In this document: positions 40,473 to 49,544 of the stretch, piece after piece | Layout of the letters: every line of letters begins with the position of its first letter | Position numbering within the stretch: the first letter of the stretch is position 1 | Position numbers and translations under genes: made by a program | NCBI GenBank assembly: GCA_036835325.1 | Contig: DAITMF010000007.1 | Span: forward strand, 1 to 64,000 | Length of the DNA stretch: 64,000 nt | Origin: CAMCHP01 sp036835325 | GTDB lineage: Bacteria; Bacteroidota; Bacteroidia; Flavobacteriales_D; Sanyastnellaceae | Direction: 5' to 3' | The notes under the pieces: model-generated | Databases searched by the model: none | What the model was told of the DNA's origin: nothing | Seen by the model: only the letters and a program-made list of their open reading frames with translations

Positions 40473-42743
40473 CTAACGAAGTACGATTACATGCCCGGTG
40501 AGCCGCACGCGTTCGTCGTCGTAACTGTACGTGATCACCCATGCATAACTCTCGTTCTGACCGTAGTAGCCGCTGTTCATCACGTCGCCCGTCCAACCGC
40601 GGTTCATGTCTTCCGAAACGAAAACGACCTCGCCCCAGCGGTTGTAAACCTCCATGCGGAAATCATCAACCGGCGGACCATACGCACGAAAAACCTCGTT
40701 CAGGCCGTCGTTGTCGGGCGTAAAGGCATTCGGAACGAACACAATGTCATCTTCAAGCACAATCTCAATTGGCAAGCTGTAGGTATCGCTGCACCCAAAC
40801 GCATCGGTCGCTGTGAGTGCGACCATATAGGTATTGGGCCAGTTGAACAATCGGGTCAAGTTCAGCACAGTGCTCACCGATACGCTGTCAACAAACCATT
40901 CAAAGGCAATGGCACCGCCCGAACTGAGGTTGATAAAGGTCAAATCAACCGGCAAACTGCGCTCGGGTGAAGAGGGCACAAACAAGGCTGCAACCGATGA
41001 GGGCTGCACTTGCACACCGGCAGTAAAAGTGCCACAGTCGTTCACGGCGGTCACTACGTAGTACCCTATCGTATCAGTCACCAAAAGCGGTCCTTGCGTA
41101 CCGTTACTCCAGGTCATCACGCCGTCGCCCTCGGCGGTGGCAATGGCAAAGTCGCCATCTTCGCATACGGCAACGGCATCGCCTTCAACAATCACCACCG
41201 GAGCGCCGGGAATGGCCTCCACTTCAATGTCGGTTTGCGAACTGCCACATGACGAACTCACGGTGAGCGAGTAGCTCCCCGAAGGCACTTCAATGGTGGG
41301 TGTGGTTTCACCTGTGCTCCAGAGGTAGCTTCCTTCGCCTTCGGCGGATAGGATAGTCACATCGCCCGGACAAAGCGCACCTTCGCCTTCGTTAATGATT
41401 GCGGCCGCGGGGGCGTCGCCTCCGTCAATGACGATGAGGGGCACTTCGATGCTGCCACAATCGTTGGTCACCGTAAGGATGTATTCGCCGGCTTCATCAA
41501 CGGTGAAGAATCCATCCGACTCTCCATCCGGCCAAAGTAAATCATCCAAAGAGGTCGATTCAATGGTTACAGAGCCCCCATTGCACAAATAATACGGCCC
41601 CGGTTGTGCAAGGGCGGCATCCGGCGAAGCCGAACCAAAAATCACCACCTCATCGCTGGCAACGCCGCAGAGGTTGGCAATTTCAACGCTGTAACTGCCT
41701 GCTTCGCTCACTTCGATCGAGGGTGCCGTAACGCCTGTGCTCCACTGGCCCGACAGACCGTTGGTGGTGGCAAGAGTGAGGGTCTCCCCTTCGCACAAAA
41801 TGTTGCCATCGGGCAGCGAAATCTCTCCTTCGGGCTCGGGAAGCACGGTAAGTACAACGGTGTCGCTGATCGGGCCTTCACAGTCTTCGGCAGTGAGGGT
41901 GAGGGTTACCGGTCCGGTTTCGCCGGGAGCAGGCGTGTACACCGTTACGGGTGAATTGGGGTTGCTGAAGCTGCCTGCGCCGCCCGTCCACTGCGGGTTT
42001 TCGAGCGGACCCGAAACCACGCCGTTGATTTGAATCGGTTGACCCTCGCAGGTTTGCTGATTGTTACCGGCGTTTACAATGGCCTCAATGATGGGCGCCG
42101 TGCAGCCGTTGTTGTAGTAGGTCGCCGTGCCGTCAGGGGTAAAGTTCACGCCTGCGCCGTCTTCGGGGCCTGATGTGCCAATTTGTGTAATCAGAAGACT
42201 ACGGTCATACGTTACGGTGCTTAAACAACCGTTTCCAAAGGTTATGGTAGTCGTACGCAAACCCGGGGGGCCATGGTTCGCAAAGTGTCCTGAATAATTA
42301 CCCGGACATTGGAACAACACGTACATCGTATCGGCCAAGTTGGTGAACGGATTGGCCTCCAAACAAAAGTCGGTCGAGGTGATTACCAACACTTGAGAAC
42401 CTGCGGGCAGTACACCATTCACAGGCTCCAGTAGATGGCCGCAGGCCGTTATGGTTTCGTTCAGTGCGGCAACATTTGCGGCTGTTTGTGCATTCTGGCA
42501 AATACCCAGAAACGCGTTGTTCGGCCAGTCAATATTTAAATTATTGACATTGAGGTCATTGTCACCGACTCGAAAACGAAACATTTCATTCTTGCCTTCG
42601 CAGATACACGCGTTGTCAGCAGCCGAACCACAGCCCGAACCGAACGCGCACGCGTCAACCAGAATCGACTCAATGGTCACGCATTGCGACCAGCTCGCCG
42701 AGGCAAGAAAAACGAACAGGGTGACGATAAAAAATCCTCGCAT
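40473..42743 (-). CDS. Large surface protein with gliding-motility-associated C-terminal domain (type B T9SS)
   Basis: A 756-residue exported protein from the ATG at 42743 (signal ending SASWSQ). The N-terminal part contains many Cys and looks like a lamin-tail-type domain (VTIESILVDACAFGSGCG). The middle has repeated Ig-like/PKD-like units starting with phrases such as GEGALCPGDVTILSAEGEGSYLW and ending TPTIEV, typical of long adhesins. The C-terminal about 85 residues are the CHU_C/type-B sorting domain (NAFTPDNDGLNEVF, FRMEVYNRWGEVVF, GWTGDVMNSG). This domain guides export through T9SS but usually leaves the protein cell-bound. It follows the next, larger protein by 71 bases and probably shares its transcript. 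Confidence 0.87.
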   Translation of the reverse strand: MRGFFIVTLFVFLASASWSQCVTIESILVDACAFGSGCGSAADNACICEGKNEMFRFRVGDNDLNVNNLNIDWPNNAFLGICQNAQTAANVAALNETITACGHLLEPVNGVLPAGSQVLVITSTDFCLEANPFTNLADTMYVLFQCPGNYSGHFANHGPPGLRTTTITFGNGCLSTVTYDRSLLITQIGTSGPEDGAGVNFTPDGTATYYNNGCTAPIIEAIVNAGNNQQTCEGQPIQINGVVSGPLENPQWTGGAGSFSNPNSPVTVYTPAPGETGPVTLTLTAEDCEGPISDTVVLTVLPEPEGEISLPDGNILCEGETLTLATTNGLSGQWSTGVTAPSIEVSEAGSYSVEIANLCGVASDEVVIFGSASPDAALAQPGPYYLCNGGSVTIESTSLDDLLWPDGESDGFFTVDEAGEYILTVTNDCGSIEVPLIVIDGGDAPAAAIINEGEGALCPGDVTILSAEGEGSYLWSTGETTPTIEVPSGSYSLTVSSSCGSSQTDIEVEAIPGAPVVIVEGDAVAVCEDGDFAIATAEGDGVMTWSNGTQGPLLVTDTIGYYVVTAVNDCGTFTAGVQVQPSSVAALFVPSSPERSLPVDLTFINLSSGGAIAFEWFVDSVSVSTVLNLTRLFNWPNTYMVALTATDAFGCSDTYSLPIEIVLEDDIVFVPNAFTPDNDGLNEVFRAYGPPVDDFRMEVYNRWGEVVFVSEDMNRGWTGDVMNSGYYGQNESYAWVITYSYDDERVRLTGHVIVLR

Positions 42744-42814
42744 AGGGCCTGCAAAGGTGCGCCGATTTTCTCGCCTGCGCACGCGGCGGGGTTTAAAATT
42801 CCGTTAACACGGTA

Positions 42815-45800
42815 TTACCGTACAACGTTTACGTGTCCGGTTCGCTTTTGACGTCCGTCTTTTGAGTCAAACCACACCGTCCAAACGTATGTATCAATCT
42901 GCACGTAATGCTCGCCCCCTTGTACTGAGCCGTCCCAAAATCGGTTCGGATCGTCGGTCGAAAACACCAGTTCTCCCCAGCGGTTGTGCACCTCCAACCT
43001 AAAACCGCGCAGGTCAATGCCCTCTACCCTGAACACGTCGTTGATGCCGTCGTTGTTCGGAGTGAAGGTATTCGGCACATACACCGGATTGAACACATCA
43101 ACGTACACGCTGTCGAGGTTGCGGCAGCCATTGGCGTCGATGGTGTACAAGGTGTACCACATGCTTTGTTCGGGGGTGGTGATGGCCGTGAGGCAATCAG
43201 CGCAGTTGAGGTAGGTCTCGGGCTCCCACCACGATTCAACGCCGTCGCTGCTGCCAAACAAGTAATCGCTTTCGAGCCAGTCGAGCACGCGGTCAGGACC
43301 GGCGTTGACGTACGGCAAGGGCAGCACGTTGATGGCCACTTCGGCCGTGGCCGTGCACCCGTACTCATCGGTAACGTACACGGTAAACACCTGGTCGTCG
43401 TAAGGTGAAACGGAGGTTTCGGCAGCGGTGGGGTTGCTGACGAAGGCTTGGGGGGTCCAGAAATAGCTTTCGCCACCGGCTGCCCATACGTTTTGGTGAT
43501 CGCCTCGGCACATCACGGCATCGTCGCCTGCAAAAGCTACCGGTACAATGACATCCACAAACACCGAATCAATTCCTGTGCCGCAAATGTTCCATACTTC
43601 AACGCTGAACCAGGTGTCGTTGGTGAGGTTGACTACCGGCAGCTGTGCACCCGGGTCGCTCACCAGTTCGGCGGGTTGCCATGACCATGCGAAGCCGTTG
43701 CTGGCTTCAAGCACGGTGTTCTCGCCGGTGCAGGCAAATACAGTCGGGTAGACTTGTCCGCCCGGTGTGTTTACCTCCACCGTCACGGTGAGTTCGTGCA
43801 CGTGCACGCACCCCAGTGCTGAGGTGGCCTCGATGGTGTAGGTGGTTGTTGCTGTAGGTGCGGCAATGACCGCAGCGCCGTTGGGCTGCGTGAAGGTGAG
43901 ACCGGTGGTCGGCGACCAATCGTAGTTCAACGCACCCGAAAGCGCGATGGTGGTCGACTGCCCAATGCAGATGAGCGGGTCGGCCGGCACGACCACGGGC
44001 GAGGGTTCCCACTGCACCACCACAATGGCTTCGCTGCTGCCGCATTCGTTCTCGGCACTTACCGTGTACTCCGTTACTGGGTTTACAGGGGTTGCGATGG
44101 GATTCTCCACTGACGCGGATGAGAGGGTTGGGTCGGGATTCCACGTTACAGGCAGATCAGACGAAGCGTTCAATTCGATGGATTCGCCTTCGCAGATGAG
44201 CGGTACGGCATCCACTTCAATGTCGGGTCCGGGCAACACTTCGATGGTTACAAAGGTGAAATCGGGGGTGTTGCACTCGAGCGAATGCGATGCGTACAGG
44301 CTAACCGCGTATATGCCCGGCTGCGAGAACGCATGTTCGGGGTTCATTTCGTTGCTGGTAACACCATCCCCAAAATCCCATTCATAGGTATCGGCTCCAA
44401 CGCTTTCATTGAAGAACTGCGCGCTCTCATTCACGCACACCGTTTGCGGAGTTGAAACGGCGATGGCGGCATCGAGTATCGCGAGGTCGAACTTGAACAC
44501 TCCAATGTTGCAGTTCGAGCTGTTGTTGGTGTTGCTCCACGCCCCGGGCGTGGTCGGGAAATCGCTGAAACCGCCGCACCCTGCGCACACCGCTTGATAC
44601 ACCGAGCCGTCTTTGTCGAACTTCGAGCTGCCGCCGTCAACGTGTTCGCGGCTTGTGCCTCCGCCGAAGAAGGTGGCGTAGGCAAGGTCAACGGCATCGG
44701 GATTGAGCACGCAGAGGTAGAAATCGCTACCATCGGTGTTGCTTTGGTAGGCATCGGCGGTTGTGGGCAGTCCGAATGTGGTGCTTTGTGTGGCGTAAGG
44801 GGCCTGCAAGCTGTTGGTCAAACCGCCCCAACCCGAGAAGTAAATCTGGTCGCAGTCGCTGACCAAGAAAGCGGTCGGACTAATATCCACCTCCCCGCTT
44901 CCTGTGCCCACCGTGGTGCGCCACAACTGCGTTTGCAGGTTGGGCGTGAACTTCACAATGAACTGTCCGCTGTTCGGGTTGCCATACACCCCCGGAGAAA
45001 CACCGAGGTTACCGTCGGTTTGGCCTAGGAGGTAGATGTTGTCGTTCAAATCCATTTGAACAAAAAAGGCCTGATCGTACTGGTTCGAACCAAAATAGGT
45101 TGATGCTGCAATCGATTGGCCGTCTAAGGCGTAGCGAATCACATAAGCATCCACATCACCGGCATTGTTGGCTTGGTAGGCGCCGGGCGCCATGGGCAGG
45201 TTAGTGCTCCACGTGCCTCCTGAAACGACGACAGCTCCTGCGCTATTGACTTGCACACTGTAAGCCGCATCGTTGCTTGATCCGCCAATGTAGGTTGACC
45301 ACAGCAGGGTGCTCAAATCCGGCGATAGCCGAAAAACAACACCGTCATGCTGGCCGCCAATCGTTTGCTGAGGCCCGCCACCGGCCATGGGGAAATCGGC
45401 ACTGAGTGTGGTAGTTGCGACCAAAATGTTGTCGTCGGCATCTACACTTACTTCGCCGCGAAAGGTGTCGCCGTAGTTGTAAAAGAGCTTATCGCCCATG
45501 TTCAAGCCGTCGGTGTTTGAACCGCCGATGTAGGTAGAGGCGATCAAGCCGCTGTCGTCGGCATTGAACTTGGCCACGAAGAGGTCGGTACCGTTTGGGT
45601 TGGCGGCTTGAATGAAAAAGCTGCCGAAGCCGAACAGCGGACCACCGGCAAGCGTGGGTTGAAACACCCCGTCGGTGACGGGAAAGTTGGTGCTTCCCGT
45701 TGTGCCCATCACCACATAATTGCCGTCGCTGTCGCACACCACGCTGTGGGGCATCTCTATGGCATTGCCCCCGAAAAAGGTCGAATACAGCAGCAGCGAA

Positions 45801-46723
45801 CCGTCGTCAGAGAATTTGCTGATGACCGCATCGCAGTTGCCGTTGGTGATGGTTGAGAAACTGTCTTGTGCCGCGCCGAGGGTGAGCGGGTAACCCGGAC
45901 CGAAAACCACTCCTCCTGAAATAAGGTTGCCATCTTCGTCATCGGTTGCCGTGAAACCAAAGTTGCTGGAGGTGGCGCCAATAAAGGTCGAAAAGCTGAT
46001 TTCAGGATCAATCACCAATGGGTACGCCGGGTCGTAGGCACCCAGCTCAAAGTGCACGCGGTTCTCGTTGAGCACAAAGGCACACGCAACGTCAACCAGT
46101 TGGCCGTTGATGAGCTGGTAGGCGTAAGGTTCGAGCTCAACCACCTCACGAATGGAGGTGTACACCACGAGTTTGCCCGATACGAGGGCGAGGCCATCGG
46201 CACCGTCATAGCGCTGCACAATGGCCGTTGGATCGGCACCGGGAGCCACCACAAAATCGTACTTGATGTTGTTGTTTTTGCCGTACACCAGCAAATCAAT
46301 TCCGGGGTACAGGGCAGAGTAGCGAATCCGCTTGAACGGCTTCACACCGCTGGCCCAACGGCTTTGATCGTTGCCAATGAAGTAATTGAATCGGTGCGGT
46401 TTTTCTTCTTCTCCGGCTATCGCCGGGATGCTGCTCCCTTCGAAGCTCAGTCGGTAATGGTGAAGTCGGTAATCTTCAGCTGCTTCGGTATCGTTTGGGG
46501 ATGGATGACCGATGGATGACCAGCCGTCGCCTGCAAGGGTAAAGAGGAACGACTGCTGCTCGGCCCAAAATACCCCGCCGGGAATGTCGGCACGGAAGGC
46601 CACTTCACCGGGCCATTGGGCCTTGTTTTCGACAAATTCAGGCAAGCCCCCACCGTTGGCCCTAGCGAGCACAGCAATGGCGCACCCCAAAAACGTCAAC
46701 AACAAACGGGCGGCGAACAGCAT
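42815..46723 (-). CDS. Giant SBBP/PKD surface adhesin with type-B sorting domain
   Basis: A 1302-residue exported protein using the ATG at 46723 (signal ending VLARANG). Residues about 25-220 match the N-terminal module that precedes SBBP propellers (FVENKAQWPGEVAFRADIP). About 230-700 are beta-propeller SBBP repeats (STYIGGSNTDG, STYIGGSSNDA and similar). One PKD domain (YEWDFGDGVTSNEMNPEHAF) and several Ig-like units follow, ending in a type-B sorting domain (PNTFTPNNDGINDVFRV, FRLEVHNRWGELVFST). Such proteins are surface adhesins or motility-related filaments in gliding Bacteroidetes. First gene of a two-gene unit with the 756-residue protein. Confidence 0.87.
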   Translation of the reverse strand: MLFAARLLLTFLGCAIAVLARANGGGLPEFVENKAQWPGEVAFRADIPGGVFWAEQQSFLFTLAGDGWSSIGHPSPNDTEAAEDYRLHHYRLSFEGSSIPAIAGEEEKPHRFNYFIGNDQSRWASGVKPFKRIRYSALYPGIDLLVYGKNNNIKYDFVVAPGADPTAIVQRYDGADGLALVSGKLVVYTSIREVVELEPYAYQLINGQLVDVACAFVLNENRVHFELGAYDPAYPLVIDPEISFSTFIGATSSNFGFTATDDEDGNLISGGVVFGPGYPLTLGAAQDSFSTITNGNCDAVISKFSDDGSLLLYSTFFGGNAIEMPHSVVCDSDGNYVVMGTTGSTNFPVTDGVFQPTLAGGPLFGFGSFFIQAANPNGTDLFVAKFNADDSGLIASTYIGGSNTDGLNMGDKLFYNYGDTFRGEVSVDADDNILVATTTLSADFPMAGGGPQQTIGGQHDGVVFRLSPDLSTLLWSTYIGGSSNDAAYSVQVNSAGAVVVSGGTWSTNLPMAPGAYQANNAGDVDAYVIRYALDGQSIAASTYFGSNQYDQAFFVQMDLNDNIYLLGQTDGNLGVSPGVYGNPNSGQFIVKFTPNLQTQLWRTTVGTGSGEVDISPTAFLVSDCDQIYFSGWGGLTNSLQAPYATQSTTFGLPTTADAYQSNTDGSDFYLCVLNPDAVDLAYATFFGGGTSREHVDGGSSKFDKDGSVYQAVCAGCGGFSDFPTTPGAWSNTNNSSNCNIGVFKFDLAILDAAIAVSTPQTVCVNESAQFFNESVGADTYEWDFGDGVTSNEMNPEHAFSQPGIYAVSLYASHSLECNTPDFTFVTIEVLPGPDIEVDAVPLICEGESIELNASSDLPVTWNPDPTLSSASVENPIATPVNPVTEYTVSAENECGSSEAIVVVQWEPSPVVVPADPLICIGQSTTIALSGALNYDWSPTTGLTFTQPNGAAVIAAPTATTTYTIEATSALGCVHVHELTVTVEVNTPGGQVYPTVFACTGENTVLEASNGFAWSWQPAELVSDPGAQLPVVNLTNDTWFSVEVWNICGTGIDSVFVDVIVPVAFAGDDAVMCRGDHQNVWAAGGESYFWTPQAFVSNPTAAETSVSPYDDQVFTVYVTDEYGCTATAEVAINVLPLPYVNAGPDRVLDWLESDYLFGSSDGVESWWEPETYLNCADCLTAITTPEQSMWYTLYTIDANGCRNLDSVYVDVFNPVYVPNTFTPNNDGINDVFRVEGIDLRGFRLEVHNRWGELVFSTDDPNRFWDGSVQGGEHYVQIDTYVWTVWFDSKDGRQKRTGHVNVVR
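46497..46507 (+). repeat. GGGGATGGATG motif copy
   Basis: Copy inside the giant adhesin gene, on the strand opposite to the gene; another near-copy GATGGATG follows directly. Confidence 0.6.
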
Positions 46724-46793
46724 ATTTTCATGACGCACCAAACCACCAAAAGGTTCAGTGCTTCACGAAGTTAGTGAAGAAAACGGTTGAATC

Positions 46794-47801
46794 TCAGCTC
46801 AATTTATCGGCCAAGAGCCTAAACTCAATCGCCGGACCGGCCTTTTCGTACAAAATGCGGTACACCGCATCGGCAATGGGAATATCAACCTTGAACTTTT
46901 CGTTCATGGCGTTGATGCCTTTGGCGGCATAGTAGCCCTCGGCCACCATGTTCATTTCGAGCATGGCACCCTTTACACCATACCCTTTACCAACCATTGT
47001 GCCAAACAAACGGTTTCGGGAATACGGTGAATACGCCGTAACTAGGAGGTCTCCAAGGTAGGCGCTTGTTTTCACATCGCGGTGCACTTCGTGCACGGCG
47101 TCAACAAAGCGTTTGATTTCTTGAATAGCATTGGCAATGAGCACACTTTGAAAGTTGTCGCCGTAGCCAAGTCCGTGGCTGATGCCCGCAGCAAGTGCGT
47201 AAACGTTTTTTAGTACTGCACTGATTTCCGTACCAAACACATCTTCGCTGATGGAGGTCTTGATGTACCTGCACCGGAGGCTTTCGGCCATGATTGCAGC
47301 AATGTCGAGGTTCGGACACGCCAAGGTCAGGTAAGAAAGCTTCTCATTGGCCACCTCTTCAGCGTGGCAAGGCCCCGCAATGATGCCAATGCGGTCGTAC
47401 GGGGTGCGAAACTCTTTGTGGATGTAACGCGCCGGTATGGCATCGTACTCGGTAATAACGCCTTTTATGGCCGAGAAAATGATCTTGTTTTCAAGTCCTT
47501 TCGGCTTCAGTTCTTTGATGGTGCTATCGAGAAACGCCGACGGTATGGCAATCACCACAATGTCAGAGTTGTCAATCACCGTTTGCATGTTGGTGGTTAC
47601 GTGCACCTTGGCCAAATCAAACTCGATGGAGGTGATGTAGCGAGGGTTGTGTCCGTAAGCGTTGATGTGTTCCACGGCGCTTTCAGAGCGCATCCACCAA
47701 TGCACATGGTCGAGGTTGTTGCTGAGCATTTTCACGATGGCTGTGGCCCAGCTGCCGCCCCCCAACACACCGATGCGGCGTTTTGCCAATTCGATTTCCA
47801 T
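46794..47801 (-). CDS. gpsA: Glycerol-3-phosphate dehydrogenase [NAD(P)+]
   Basis: GpsA reduces dihydroxyacetone phosphate to sn-glycerol-3-phosphate for phospholipid synthesis. The 335-residue protein has the Rossmann motif GVLGGGSWATAI at 11-22, SAIKGVI with the catalytic Lys in the middle and GPCHAEEVANE, then GYGDNFQSVLIANAIQEI. Cytoplasmic. It sits alone between surface genes. Confidence 0.96.
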   Translation of the reverse strand: MEIELAKRRIGVLGGGSWATAIVKMLSNNLDHVHWWMRSESAVEHINAYGHNPRYITSIEFDLAKVHVTTNMQTVIDNSDIVVIAIPSAFLDSTIKELKPKGLENKIIFSAIKGVITEYDAIPARYIHKEFRTPYDRIGIIAGPCHAEEVANEKLSYLTLACPNLDIAAIMAESLRCRYIKTSISEDVFGTEISAVLKNVYALAAGISHGLGYGDNFQSVLIANAIQEIKRFVDAVHEVHRDVKTSAYLGDLLVTAYSPYSRNRLFGTMVGKGYGVKGAMLEMNMVAEGYYAAKGINAMNEKFKVDIPIADAVYRILYEKAGPAIEFRLLADKLS

Positions 47802-47834
47802 GCAACGAAGATAGTTTGAATTTGAGTTCAGCCC

Positions 47835-48581
47835 CTACAACGAAAAGCTGTAACCGATGGAGAGCCCCACCGAAAAGCCACTCCACGAGTAGCTGTTTGC
47901 TTGCAATGCCCCACGGGTTCCAATCGGATGGTCAATATTTACTCGTCCTGTCTCACTTTGCGTGTATGTCCCAGAAAGACCTAGACTCCATCGGTTACCG
48001 AGCCTGAAACCGCTGATGAGTTCAGCACCTAGGTCGTAGGCCGGCGCAAAGGCGGCTTGCCGGTTGTTCGCAAAACCTGCAACGGGTGCATTATCTGTGC
48101 GAAAGGTAAGCGCAGTGAACTGCACGCCGCCGCCAACGCGAAGGTTCGTTACAAGAAAGAAGCGCCGTTGCGGCGAATTGCCCTTGCCGAGCAGGTCAAT
48201 CCAATCAACCCCGAGGCGAACACCGGTCATGCGGATGCTTGACCACACCCTGCTTCCAATGCCTGCCGTGCCCTCACTGAATTCACGTGAGACCTCATCG
48301 GCAAAGGTGCTGAAGCGGTAGCTGATGTACACTCCTCCTCTAAGTTTGCCCAGCGGCACGTCAACATTGAGATCGAGCAGCACCGGAGGCGGCATTTCGG
48401 TTTGGGCCATCCACCGGTCATCTGCCAAGGGTTCAAGAACATTCTGTTGAAATGCGGTTGGTTGGTTGAGCAGTAAGGCTCCCGAAAGCTGCACCTGATA
48501 GCGACTGTCTTGGGCATTTACAACTGCCATCCCCATCCATCCCCAAAAAAAGAAGAAAAGCAAAGGACGAAGCCGAAGCAT
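47835..48581 (-). CDS. Outer-membrane beta-barrel protein, unknown function
   Basis: A 248-residue exported protein from the ATG at 48581 (signal MLRLRPLLFFFFWGWMGMAVVNA). The body consists of alternating hydrophobic strands with Gly and aromatic girdles (FFLVTNLRVGGGVQFTALTF, LGNRWSLGLSGTYTQ) and ends in an aromatic-rich strand GLSIGYSFSL, the mark of an outer-membrane barrel. The length suggests about 8-10 strands. No known family identified. A longer reading would overlap the universal stress protein gene and has no signal. Confidence 0.7.
   Translation of the reverse strand: MLRLRPLLFFFFWGWMGMAVVNAQDSRYQVQLSGALLLNQPTAFQQNVLEPLADDRWMAQTEMPPPVLLDLNVDVPLGKLRGGVYISYRFSTFADEVSREFSEGTAGIGSRVWSSIRMTGVRLGVDWIDLLGKGNSPQRRFFLVTNLRVGGGVQFTALTFRTDNAPVAGFANNRQAAFAPAYDLGAELISGFRLGNRWSLGLSGTYTQSETGRVNIDHPIGTRGALQANSYSWSGFSVGLSIGYSFSL
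48534..48544 (-). repeat. GGGGATGGATG motif copy
   Basis: Copy in the signal-peptide-coding part of the barrel gene, in the sense direction of the gene. Confidence 0.6.
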
Positions 48582-48608
48582 ACAGCCTGTTTTTGCAGCA
48601 AAATACCA

Positions 48609-48634
48609 TAAAAAAAGCCCCGAGCGATCGGGGC
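48609..48634 (-). terminator. Terminator after the universal stress protein gene
   Basis: GCCCCGA GCGA TCGGGGC stem (48617-48634), then a run of T on the minus strand (48615-48610). 20 bases after the stop at 48656 and directly upstream of the barrel gene. Confidence 0.85.
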
Positions 48635-48655
48635 CTTTAACGCTGTGGTTCGCTG

Positions 48656-49486
48656 TCATGCCGAGAACGAGCGGGTAATGATGTGGGTATCTTTTGGTGC
48701 GATGCACATCACCGGAATCTGCGATTCGTTGGTGATCATTTGCTGCTCGTAGCCGCCTCCAATCAAGCCAATGAGGCTGTTTTCGGCGAAGTTCATGATG
48801 GTGATCAGGTCGGCATTGATTTCGGTTGCGTAGTCAATCACCGCTACAACGAACTTGCTCGACTTGGTTTCGGTAACGCGTACATCGAATTGAATGCCGC
48901 GTTCTTCGAGGAAACTCTTTGCGAAATTGATGTTGCGGTCGAGTTGATTTTTCAAGAACTCATCGGTTTCACCGGGTGAAATCAAGTGCACACGGCCGTT
49001 GAAGTAGCGGGCCATATCGGCAACGATGCTCAATTTCTGTTTGGTTTCACGTTGGAGGTCAAGCGGTACCACGATGTCATCGTAACCGTTTTTGCCAATG
49101 CCGCGCTCTTGGGTAATGATGAATGGAATCTTCGAATCGGTCACAATGCGCAAAGCGCGGCTACCGGTGAGGAATTGCATTCCGCGAATGCCGTGCGTAC
49201 CCATGATGATGAGGGTAGCATCGATTTCGGTTGCAAATTCATCAATGTCTTCAAAGATGCTACCGATGCGGGTAACGGTATTGATTTTGAAGTTGTGATT
49301 GCTTTGAATGCGATTGCTCAATGCTTCGAGCTTCAACCGCGCATCGTCAATGTCTTTTTTGGTGCTCACCACGTGCAGCACATGCACTTCAGCGTTGGTG
49401 GCTTGGGCGACCACAACGGCGTGTTGAATGGCAACGTCACCTACTTTGGTGAAATCGGTAGGGACAAGAATCTTCTTTTCGCTCAT
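48656..49486 (-). CDS. Tandem universal stress protein (two UspA domains)
   Basis: A 276-residue protein from the ATG at 49486 (MSEKKILVPTDFTKVGDVA). Two Usp domains are visible: residues 1-145 with a complete ATP-binding motif GTHGIRGMQFLTGSRALRI, and about 150-276 where the second motif is degenerate (LITIMNFAENSLIGLIGGGYEQQ). Such double-Usp proteins act in stress survival. The start is 58 bases from the divergent ClC gene, so the two may share a regulatory region. Confidence 0.9.
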   Translation of the reverse strand: MSEKKILVPTDFTKVGDVAIQHAVVVAQATNAEVHVLHVVSTKKDIDDARLKLEALSNRIQSNHNFKINTVTRIGSIFEDIDEFATEIDATLIIMGTHGIRGMQFLTGSRALRIVTDSKIPFIITQERGIGKNGYDDIVVPLDLQRETKQKLSIVADMARYFNGRVHLISPGETDEFLKNQLDRNINFAKSFLEERGIQFDVRVTETKSSKFVVAVIDYATEINADLITIMNFAENSLIGLIGGGYEQQMITNESQIPVMCIAPKDTHIITRSFSA

Positions 49487-49544
49487 GTTGGAGATGAATA
49501 CGGGTTGCGGGGCGAAAATACACATTTCGGGGTAAGTTTGTGCC

